Positions 37,101 through 49,100 of a stretch of 64,000 nt of DNA are shown here, piece by piece. The position numbers and the translations under genes were made by a program. A model generated the notes under the pieces. That model made no database searches, was not told where the DNA came from, and saw nothing but the letters and a program-made list of their open reading frames with translations. Numbering within the stretch: position 1 is the first letter of the stretch; the number at the start of each line of letters is the position of its first letter. Origin of the DNA: Amyelois transitella (lineage: Eukaryota > Arthropoda > Insecta > Lepidoptera > Pyralidae); the NCBI RefSeq assembly GCF_032362555.1, contig NC_083516.1, positions 7,093,001 through 7,157,000 on the forward strand, given 5' to 3'.

Positions 37101-40100
37101 TGAAAAAAAGGAAGGAAATAAGAAAGATTTCTGCTATAGCGAAGAAAAAGAGAATGAGATGGAAGGCGAAATTGAAATGTTCGAAATTGTGGAAGCACTT
37201 AAGAGTATGAAAGCGGGAAAGGCTGCTGGGTGTGATAGAGTGTCGGTCGAGATGCTTAAAGCAGGAAAAGGCGTAGTAGCTAGTCAGTTGTACTGCCTTT
37301 TCAATTTGTGTTGGAGAAGCGGCCGAGTACCAAAAGATTGGTGTAAGGCTGTTATCGTGCCACTTTACAAAGGAAAAGGGTCACAGCTGGACTGCAAAAA
37401 TTATCGTGGTATAAGCCTGCTTAGCGTCGTCGGCAAATTGTATGCTAAGGTATTGATTAATAGAGTCAGGAATGAAACTGATGATAAAATATGGGATGCT
37501 CAAGCGGGATTTCGAAAGGGAATGGGATGTACTGATCAGGTCTTTTCCTTGCGGTGCATAGCCGAAAAGTTTTTGGCCAAGAGTCAAAAAGTCTATTGCA
37601 CATTCGTAGATCTGGAAAAGGCCTATGACAGAGTTGAGAGGAATGAATTGTGGTCAGCACTTTCTATGCATGGGGTGAGCAGTCTCTTAATACGAGCACT
37701 GAAATCCTTATATGAGGATTCGAGTGCTTGTGTCAGGATAAACGGAGCGCACACTGAGTGGTTTAAGATTGAGAAAGGCGTTAGGCAAGGATGTGTTGCG
37801 TCACCGTGGCTGTTCAACCTATTTATGGATAGCTGTTTGACAGATTTGAAAGAGTCTAAAAGTGGATTAAGGATGAATGAGTTACTCGTCAAATGTCTGC
37901 TCTATGCCGACGATCAGGTTATACTGGCGTCATCAGCGGAGGAGTTACAGGAGATGGTAAACTGTATGCATGAAGCTTTAAAAGAGAAAGGAATGAAAGT
38001 GAACGTAAGTAAAACTAAAACACTGGTTTTTGAAATGGAGAAAGAAATGACAGCATGTAATATTTTGATTGGAGGAGAAAAAGTGGAGCAAGTGAAAGAG
38101 TTCGTATATCTAGGATCAAAGTTTACATCAGATGGCAAGTATGATAGTGATATTGAAAGGAGAGTGAACGCGGGGAACATGGTGAATGGAGCTTTGCATG
38201 CCTTTATGAGCAGTCAGAAACTATCCAAAAAGGCTCGACTGGCTGTGCACAGGGGCGTGTTGGTCCCGACATTAATGTATGGGAGTGAAAGTTGGGTATG
38301 GCAAAAGAAGCATGAAAGCAGAATAAATGCAGTGGAAATGAGAGCGTTAAGGAGTATGATGGGTGTGAAATTGAGTGACAGGATAAGGAACAGCGTGATA
38401 AGGGAATGTTGTGATGTGAAAGAAGATGTAGTTACAGGAATAGAAAAGGGTATGTTAAGATGGTTCGGTCATGTGGAGAGGATGAATGAAAGCAGGTTGA
38501 CTAAGCAGATATACAAGGAGAGTGTGGAGGGAAAGGTCGGAGTGGGAAGACCTAGACGAACGTATCTTGATCAAATTAAGGACGTCCTGGTAAAGGGTCA
38601 GGTCAAAAGTACCCGAAACCGCCGAGCTTGTATGAAGAGAGTTATGAATGTGGACGAAGCGAAAGAAGTATGCAGAGATCGTGGCAAGTGGAAAGAGGTA
38701 GTCTCTGCCTACCCCTCCGGGAAAGAGGCGTGATGTTATGTATGTATGTATGTATGTATCTTTTTTAATTATTTACAAAAAGCTTAACCTGATTTTATCT
38801 CGTTTCAGTATGAATACAAATACGACGTGGAAGATCAAGAAAAAGCTTTATACTTTGGAGCCAACGAAGCAGGTGATGCTCAAGGCAAGGTCATTGGTGG
38901 TTACCGTGTTCTACTCCCAGACGGTCGCCTCATGACCGTGGAATACACGGTCGAGGGTGAAAGTGGTTTCGTCCCCAAAATCAGCTTTGAAGAAAACGCG
39001 AATCCGTTCGGCAAAGGAAACTAGGCTTAAGGTAGATAAGACTGCATAGCGGACAAATTCGTAGTTAAAATTGTGTACAAATTTTGATTAATAATACAAG
39101 TTTTGAATACAAATTGCTGATTTTGTACACTATGTTTGCATCAGTTCTTTCAGCAGTAACTATGCTACGTAATGTTTGAGTCATAATATTTAAAACTTCA
39201 TAATCATATGAATATTCAAAAAAAATGAATAAAAGAATGATTTAAATTTCAACACCTAGGTTAATTTATTGATTTTAACTTTTTCTTCAATTTTTATTCG
39301 TAATATAAATATTTTATCTTAAACACCAACAAAAAATAACAAGACCGATTTTAATTCAGCATTCTGTATTCGAACGCCATGATCTCTATCAAATAATAAA
39401 ATATTGGTTGTACCTACACATTAACCCAAAACGTTACCACTACTGTGATTCAATTAGAAAATATAAGTGAAAGCCATGTATAAAACTATGTTAGTAAATA
39501 TATCTTATTGTATAACGTCATGAATATACATAGCGAGGATTATGCTCCTAGCTAGTAATAAATTTTGTATATTATAATACTCTATTTTTATTTACCCTGC
39601 TTAGAAATTACCTTTATGGATGACTGAGATTTATTGTAGTTTAAAAGAAGAAGACTTTTTATTTCAATTGTATTTTTTATTTAAAAGTCAAATGAAATAT
39701 ATCAATAAAATATAGGCATTATGCATTTTTGTGAAAAGCAAACACTACATACATATATCATGTCTTTATCCCTAACGGGGTAGACAGCGCTAACAGTCTC
39801 GATAAGACTGAAAGGCCACGTTCAGCTGGATTTGTAATTGATAAAATTGAGATACAAAAATGACAGGTTCCTAGGCCATAACTTCCAAAGAATAATCGCA
39901 AGCTTATTAGCTTATCACACACACAAACATAGCATAGTCACGTCTATATCCCATGCGGGATGGACAGAGCCAACAGTGTTGAAAAGACTATCCCTAGACG
40001 AAAAAGACTAACTTAAATATATTAGAAACTTACCTTATCATTGGCCCGAGTCATAATAACGGCAGTGGCTTCAGTATCAAACTGTGGTCTGCCGGCTCGG

Positions 40101-43100
40101 CCTACCATCTGTAGCACCGTGCTGATGCTGTATTCCTAAAATAAACGAGGATTTTGGTAAGGAAGAAGATTTGAACAGCGTTTGCAATTTATGGGTACAG
40201 TGAATAGCAAAAGTGGCCTGGGAAACTTAAGTATCTTGACGTTAAGCTTAAAAACTTAAGTTCGAAAACAATTGATGCATATTGTTTGATAGAAATACTA
40301 GATAAGAAAAACAATAATGGCGGACTCATCCCGTATTTAATAACTATATAAAAATGACACACAAATCCTTTCCACGATCCCTGCATATTTCTTTCGCTAA
40401 ATCCACCTCATTTATAACTCCCTTCATGCAACCTCAGCGGTTTCGGTTGCAATACGTACCTATTTGATTGAATTTCTACCTTGAGAAAGAGGACGCTTAT
40501 TTGAATTTATAACGAAATTGCTTCACAAATAAACAAATCTGCCGTGTGGTTCCCGGCACCAATAGAAAAAAGAATAAGACCACTCCATCTCTTTCCAATG
40601 GATGTCGTAAAAGGCGATTAAGGGATAGGCTTATCAACTTGGGATTCTTATTCTAGGCGACGGGCTAGCAACCTGTCACTTTATATGAATTCCAATTCTA
40701 TCAGTAGGCCAAACAGTTGAACGATTGATACACACGTGATTATATGTATGTATATAAAAATAAAAATTATGATTTTTTTAAATTATAAATCAGGATGTGT
40801 GTATCATCTTCATCCTGGCTTTATTAGTTGACAGTAATATTTATGCATCGGCATAACATGTGGTGATTTCAGGACGCAAAAAGAGGAATTTTATCATCCA
40901 TGTGACCCACCTGGGTGATCAATATATACCGTAAAATGTGTGATATCAATAAGTAACATTGAATGAATTCAAAATAACGCAAGTGAAGACATGTACAGAA
41001 GCTAAAAAAAGTATGATGAGCATTGTATCAATTACTCTAGAGTACCTACCTATTATTTTACAATTGCCAAAAGTCAGCCGTTTCCGTATTGCGACGGAAT
41101 ATACGTTATAATAGTTTAAATATACATTAAATGTAATTTAATAGTTAACATTACCACTACTATATAAATAGAAATAATTGCATAAATTACATATTATTTG
41201 TTTTTATTCATTCCCATTAGTAACAATTATAAAGTAATCACTGTACTATACACATAACCTTTTTTTGAACATTATGCTACGGATCATTAATCTTTATTAT
41301 ATTTTTATTAGATAATTGATAATGTCTTGATTCTTTATAATTTGAAGTTATCATCATCTCACGTATTCAATGGTTTTTGCAAGAATCTTGCATGTGATTA
41401 GATGTAGGTACCACAAAGTTTATACTTTTATTTGTATCCTGAATCTCTTTAAGGCACTATATTGGTTAAAGCACTGCTACAGCATTAGCACAATTTACCG
41501 ACGATGTGAACAAAGCATTAAATGATCGAAAAGTAACGGTAGTCATTTATATTGACTTTAAAAAGGCATTTGACACCCTTGATCACGACGGCCTGTTGCG
41601 GTCTATGGAAGAATGTGGTATACGAGGCCCTATAAATAATTGGTTCAGGCAATATCTTGAGAATCGAAAGCTAAAGGTAAAAATCGCAAATACTGAAAGT
41701 AATTTGGGAGACATAAAATACGGTGTACCAACTGGGTCTATTTATGGCCCAGTTGGTTACATAATACATGTAAATAGTTTAAGTAATGTGATACAAAAAT
41801 CAAATTGTTATATGTATGCCGATGACACGTGCCTATCGTATAGCGGGACAAATGTAGATATTGTTACTAAAGTGATACAAGAAGATTTTGAAAACATTAT
41901 ACGATGGGCACATGACAACGGGTTAATAATAAATCACTCTAAAACGAAATGCATGATCATACACTCCCCTCACAGTAATAAATATAAAGACGCACGTAGT
42001 ATAATAACAGGCCACAGCTATGAATGCTTACATAACAATAAAAATAACTGCAATTGTAAACCATTGGAATGTGTTAGAACTTTTAAATATTTGGGACTAA
42101 ATATAGATAGCTCGTTCACATGGAAACACCATGCCAGTGATGTATGTAAAAAACTTCGAAGTATATTGGGTAAATTAAATAACTTAAGCTATTTTGTAAG
42201 TAAAAAAATTATGTATATGTTGTATTACTCGTTAGTAGACGCAAATATTGGCTACGGGCTGGGTGCGTACGGACTTGCTGCAGAAACACACTTAAATAAA
42301 ATTAAAAGTCTACAAATTAGAACGGTAAAATTATTAATTAATAAAACAGTAAAGAATTCTTTGAACGGTGACTATGAGAAATTATTTAAATTGTGCAATA
42401 TCCTGCCGGTACAAGCAATGGTTAAAACGGCAATTCTTACAGAGCAATACGGCAATGAATTACATAAAATTAAGAAAGTCCACACATACCCAACCCGTGC
42501 AGCTAAAAGAGGAGGTAAGCTGCTCGTCCCCAAGGTCACAAACAAGTATGGCCGACGCACCAGGCGCTGGCTGGTACCTACATGGACTAACGAGCTGCCT
42601 ACGGAATTAGTAGCAAAAGCGGCTTCCAAAAAACACATTAAAAACATACTCCGTAAGCACTATCTGTCTTTGTGTCCCTAATCTATACTAATATTATAAA
42701 AGCGAAAGTTGTGAGTATGTGTGTATGTTTGTTTCTCGATCGCGTCAGAACGACTGAAGGGATCGTATAAAGTTTGGAACGTAGATGGCTTATGGACTGG
42801 AATAATTTGATTAATCAATGATGTTATATCGTTAGCTGTATTTTTTATCTTGACCTTGTCTGACTTATTTTGATTTTTCTTGACTTTGTCCACATATGTA
42901 TATTGGGGATAGCCCATGTTCATTCTCAAGGCTTGGTCCATGTCTGAATTATATATCTGTAAAATAGTGTTAGTGGTTTCAGCGTGATAACGTCATAGAC
43001 GGACAGTCGGAGGTGCTTCTGTATTTATAATATGACGATATTTATTGAGTTAGCAGTTTAGTGAAGGATAGATTTAGGTAAAATAAAAAGTAAGAAAAAT

Positions 43101-46100
43101 TGAAGATGTATTTAGCTGGTAAATATTAAGAGCGATATTAACTTACAAGTTATTTAAGATACAGGTTAATTAGTGGTGAAGGGTAGAAATAGGCAAAATA
43201 AATAAAAAATGTTATAATTAAAATTTGCCGTTAAACTGTTCAGCAGTTTGGCAATGGAAAAATACTGTAATTAGATATAAGTTTTTCTGAATAAATAAAT
43301 AAAAAAAAAAAAAAAAAAAAAAAAAAATGTTAATTTTATTTCTCTTATTTCACACGTACAGCTAAAACCACATAATCGATAATTTAAATTTCCATAAATG
43401 TTATGAAAATTCCTACGGGTATAGCTACCTACCTAAGGATTGCGTGATATTTGTTACATGCATTAAATTTGTACTAAACTTAGAACAGCGACTTGTTTTA
43501 GAATAAGATATCAAAATAAATGAGAATTCAATTTGTTTAATTCACGAGTATCGAACCTATGATCATCCGTGTTTCCGTCACGGGAGTCGCTTCGTGTAAA
43601 AACTAGCGTTACACAAAGACGACATAATTCAGGATCGTGTTTTAAGGTGATCGCCGGGTTTCTCTCAAGATATGAGGATGCACCGGGAGCAAAATCATGA
43701 GGATGATCACTTCTTTAATATAATTTTCCAAGAAACACTTTGGAAATCGCTTTAATGTAACTGTCAGTTCAATTCTTAAGGTATTCACTCAAATCTACAT
43801 ATAGAGGCATTTAACAAAGGCAAAGGACTTGAGACACTGGAATTGACATTTCAAGCATGTTAGCCTCGTTAGTTATCTAACGTGATAGGTCGTTCAATGT
43901 GTCTAAATACTGAGATAAGACTACTGGTGTACTAAGAGTAGGTATACTTGAAGCTTTATGTATGTAAGCATGTAAGTACAGCCAACAGCTTAAAAATAAC
44001 CTATTTTGGAATGGATTTCCGCCTTTTTTCCTCGTAGAGTTCATCCCGGTTACATCCTCACTCCTCTGAAGAGGTGCCTGAGGTTTCCCTGTAAACTGGG
44101 TTTGGGTGAGGTTTTTTTTTTCAGGAAGTCCGTCTCCGGTTTGTCCCCCCAACATTTACAGTGGAAGATAACTGATATTGTATCAAGGTTACACAATCAA
44201 GCAACTGGGCATGTAACCATGATGACGAGTCTTACAGTAATTCTTTCATTTTAGGAGCTTCATTTAGCTATCAAACCAATATACGTAGCTCAGAAAAGAG
44301 TAAATGGTGAATGTAATGGCCGCGGTAGAATTTAAACCTGAACGTGACGCCTTTTAGGGATCCAAATCTAAAAGTAAGAACGGGACCCTCTTACTAAGGT
44401 TCAACTAACTGTCCGTTCGTCTGTCACCAGACTATTTCTCTTAAACCGTGTTAACTAGAAAGCTGAATTTTTCACAAATTATGTATTTTCGTTGCCTCCA
44501 TAACAACAAATACTAAAAATTAAAGGAAAGTTTGAGTTAAATCCATAGCTTTACTCACTTGGTAAGCTCCATTGACATATTGCTGGGTATTTTTTATAAT
44601 AACTAAATGGGCTGGAAGATTAACCCCCATAGCTGCAATGAAAAAAAATATTATTGTAATGGATTATATTAAAACACCTAATATAATGATGTTAATATTA
44701 TTATGACAATTCCTTATCAGGATTTAATCAATTTTTCCAAAAACAAAATTGAAACTAGACGCAATAAAAAAGATCACTTATTAAAATCAATTAACTAACC
44801 CAATGTTGTTGTTGTGATGAGGATAGGCAGATCCCTATTCCTGAAAGCTGTTTCTATGTTGAGCCTCTCTTCGAACAACAGACCAGCGTGGTGGCAACCC
44901 ACGCCTGCCAGGACCAAGGACTGAAGAAATATTTAAATTTAATCACCATTACATTATTTAGCATGCCGTGTGGTTCCCGGCACCAACAGAAAAAATAATA
45001 CGACCCCTCCATCTGTTTCCATGGTCCATCGCCTTAAAGAAGAAGTTTATAAGCCAAGCCAGCTCTTATAATTGTAACAGAGATATTATGTAAAATATTG
45101 GATAAAATATTGAAAGAAAAAGGTACTTACGCTTTCGCTCATAGTGGTATCTAGTTAAGCAAAAGGATTATTAAACCAACTTATAAAGTGCTAAATAATA
45201 AGTGAACAAGGCCACACAGTAACCAAATTACTAAAACAATTTTGTAATATAAATTACCATAAGTTAATTTACCTGCAATTTCTTGTTCTTAATTGTGGAA
45301 GCTAATGCCGTCAGCTTGGCGCGTTGCTCTGGATTGAAAATAATCGTGATCTCACGAGACAGCGCTTCTGCAGTTAGTGTCACACTTTTTCTTGTGTTGC
45401 AGAATATCTTGCATTTTGTGAAGTAGGTAAGATAGTAAACATAATGAAACAATTAAAAAAATTAAATAATGGAAAGTACAGACATAGTATCAAGTAGTAC
45501 AAAGATAAAGTGTTCTAGTTAAATCTCAAAGATGCTTCACTTTACGGACAGAAGAAAGAAAATATGAGATAGTATTTTTACTGCCATCAAAAAAAGGTTT
45601 TTTTCAGTTTGACCTGTATGTATGCATGTTCATCCGCGATTATTTCGTGTTTCGCTGAACAGATTTTGATTCGGTTATCAGAAAAGTTTACACAAGTCTT
45701 CCTCAGTTATAAATCCATTAGCTCATTTATTGCCATAACTGCCTGCCATTACTACTTGGGTTCGACAGAGACCGTGTATAACAGTAGGGATAAAAATTTT
45801 ATATATCTTTCCTTCTCATAAGCATATATCATTAAGAATATTTCTCACAATTTGTAACTTCTTACTTCTTACACAAAATATCTAGATTTAATAACTTACA
45901 AGCGTAGGTTTTCCATTGTGATATTTCTGTATAATTGGCCACAGTTTGTAGTTGAGAATTATGTCAAACTTAAATATACTGGTTCCGTCTGGACACGGAT
46001 ACCCTTCCACTACTTTTTTCAGTTTGACAGGACGACACTCATCACCAAACCTGTATACGTAAATATTTCACATAAAAGGGGTAATTCTGAAATAATATAC

Positions 46101-49100
46101 GACTTTTCCAATTTACCGTACCTCAATACTCACAACTTTTCAAGGCAATCAAGAGCGAATTAATCATTAGATATTTCAGCTCCCATAGCCACCTTAGAAC
46201 TCATTTTGCTTACCATTAGCTAGATTTTTTCTATTTACAATAAATTTACAATAAAAAAATACAATTTTTGGCCCTGTTTTATTTGGTCATAATACCCGCC
46301 CGCGATGGTACAGGAAAAGAGATATCGCGATCGATCACTTAATGAGTGGTCTGACAAGACAACCGCTTTTAATGGCGTCCCTAAACATACAAAGTCAAAA
46401 TAAAAACTCTTCTCCACATACTTGTAATAAACCGCTGGTTTTTCATTATTCCCGAGCCAGGCAGCCACATCTTCAGGATTGCTGACTGTGGCAGACACGG
46501 CCACAAATCTTATCCTCGGGGGAGGATTGTTCACATTTGGTAAGTCGTTCTGACAACCCTGGTATTGCCTTTGAAGCAGTTCTATTCTATGCTCAGATTG
46601 GGTGGAAGACTATAAAAAAAGATTGTTTAAATTTGAGCTGTGTGACTATAAATTTCAGAACTTGATTGATAAGGTGGCTTATGATCCTTTGGCATCAAAT
46701 ATTTTGATCTCCGTAAGACAGAGCATATTTGATAGGATGATGAGGAAAACACTTAAAAAAAATATTTTTAAAATTATTTTCAGCATGAAAAGGTGTCCTA
46801 TTTTTCTCTACTAGATACTATCTAAATTCTCAATTTCGACATTATGCCGAGTCTTTTCAAGACTTTCGGCTCTTAGGATAAAATGTGACAATGTATTGTT
46901 ACAAAATAGTACCTCAATAGTTCTCATTCTACTGACGACTGCTTCAAGCACAGGACCTCGTGTTTCATCGTTCAGAATATGGACCTCATCGATTAGAAAT
47001 AGTTTGATAAGCTCCACCAACCCGCGGTGGTCACGCCACCGACGCGTCATCATATCCCATTTCTCTGGCGTTGTTATTATCACTCTGTTTAAACAATTAA
47101 GAGGCTTTTGTCAAATCATATAAATCGAAATATCCTAAAAGAGTGCTCTTGCGGTAAAAGAAAATATTGTGAGGAAACCCTGCACATTCAGGCAACTAGA
47201 TGTGTAACCATGAACAGTCCAATTCGGGTTAAGTTCCCTTGCGAAATACCATTTCAAATGGGAGTCGCGTCGTATAAAAACCCGACTCAATTAATCCAGA
47301 ATCCATGGTCACAGGCATACTCTCCATAGTGGTTAGGATGCTACCGGGATTTAGGCCAGGAATAAGATCATACAAAATAGAAATGTCATACGATACTCGG
47401 CAAATATACCTAGAATTAATGCAGCGTCGTCTTTGTGGATATCCTATCGTTGTTAAATCTGTCGTATAAATTTCAGAATTGAGATGCAATGAGATAAGTA
47501 TAAGTAAGATACATCAGTTGCGACGTCAGCTTAACCTACCACATCTATAGTCCTTTTATTATTCCGAATTCTATGGTAAATCCTTTTACTACACCCTAAT
47601 TAAAAAATAATAATAAATTGATAAAGCTATTTAAAATGTACTGAATAGATTAATAGTTTCTATTATACATTCTAAAGTAACATTTCACTAATTGCAATCT
47701 CATCAACATTTATCTAATGGATGAATGTGTGTCAATTTCATATGATTTTCAATCGATGCAGTTTCACTAGAGTAAATCTTGTCTAGCAAGAAAATTGACA
47801 TTAATCAAACGATACTAATTACTTCTTCCGTGCAATTGTCTTAACGCCTACGTGAAAACCCTTGTCTCCAATGAAATGAATTATAAGTACTATAACAGTT
47901 ACGTACCAAAGTAGGTAACTCAATAGGTATCCTATTGTTTATGATAATTAAAATCACATTCAACTAATTGCGTAAAAGGTGTATTTCAAAGGTAACGTGC
48001 TTTTGAAGTGAACAAATGAAGGACTTAAGGACCACTCCATCTCTTTCCCATGTATGTCGTAAAAGCGGACAAATTATCTATTCTAACTTCTTTGCTTGTC
48101 TGGAGGAGGAAAAATATGGTGGAGTGTGCCAGGTGCTTCTTTTCCCGTGCATTATATAAGTGCACTAAGGGAAAAGCTGAACAACTTTGGATTAATTTGT
48201 CTTTAAGGATATGTGCTAGCAACCTGTCACTATTTTAATCTCAATCCCATCAATAAGTCATGCAACTGAACATGATCTTTCAGTCTTTTCGCGAATAATG
48301 GCTCTGTTTATCCCGTAAGAGAAAATGACGTGATTATATGTATGTGTGATACTTACTAAATCTTTTCGGTTGACTTCAGGTGGAGGCTTTATGATAAAAT
48401 CAGTATAAAATATTTACAGTAACAATATCGTTCACCTGTAAGGCTTCAACTGGCTGAAGTCGACATCCGTATCCCCCGTTACTTCAATGCACAGCATGCC
48501 AAGTTTTGTGAACTTAGAATACCATTCCGTAAGCCTTTCAGTACATAGAGCTTTAACAGGAGCCACTGAAATTGGTAGTGTTAAAGAAGGAACACAAATT
48601 TGAAAATCATATAAAAATTAGTGTGAGAAAATAGTTTGAAATAAAAATGCTTTATGTACTTCCTTTATACCTTTGCTTTTATATGTAAAGAACATCTAAA
48701 TTATTTATATTGTTGTTAATTAACATATAAATTATTGAAAGTACTTACTGTAAATAATTTTAAAATCTCTATCATATTGTTTATCCTCCATTTCCATAAG
48801 CAGTTGCACGATTGCCATTTCAAAAACGACCGTTTTGCCCGAGCCAGTAGGTGCACATACTACTATTGATTTATCTGGCGGAAAATAGCATAGATTTTTA
48901 GAACTAGTTATGGTATAGAATAAGCTTGAAAATATCTCGCTTATGTCTACGGTCGCATTCTGTTCATTCCGTCATAGTTTCCGCCCGCGCCATTGCTCGC
49001 GAGGAAATTGAAGCCTACGTGTCATTCTGGTGTACCCAATGTCAGGTAGGTATATCTTATTTCTTCTAAAATCTAAAACACTGACTGATTGACATAACAA

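Larger units (their letters stand above)
41467..43327 (+). mobile_element. 5'-truncated non-LTR retrotransposon (CR1/Jockey-like) with poly(A)
   Basis: Begins inside the reverse-transcriptase domain and ends in an A-rich tail (43299-43327). Its RT type and its poly(A) end differ from the RTE elements, so it is a second LINE lineage. A Helitron 5' end appears to lie in its 3' region (from 42682). It sits in the HFM1 intron 40136-44558, opposite to HFM1. No target duplication was recognised. Confidence 0.75.

Noticed and set aside
43299..43327. Long A run considered as an assembly artefact
   Set aside because: It follows a LINE 3' region with AATAAATAAATA and is best read as the element's poly(A) tail.
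45131..45150. Possible 20-nt HFM1 micro-exon with clean AG and GT borders
   Set aside because: In the required phase it gives a stop codon. Joining 45273 directly to 44920 keeps frame and matches the family ([15 protein letters not shown]).
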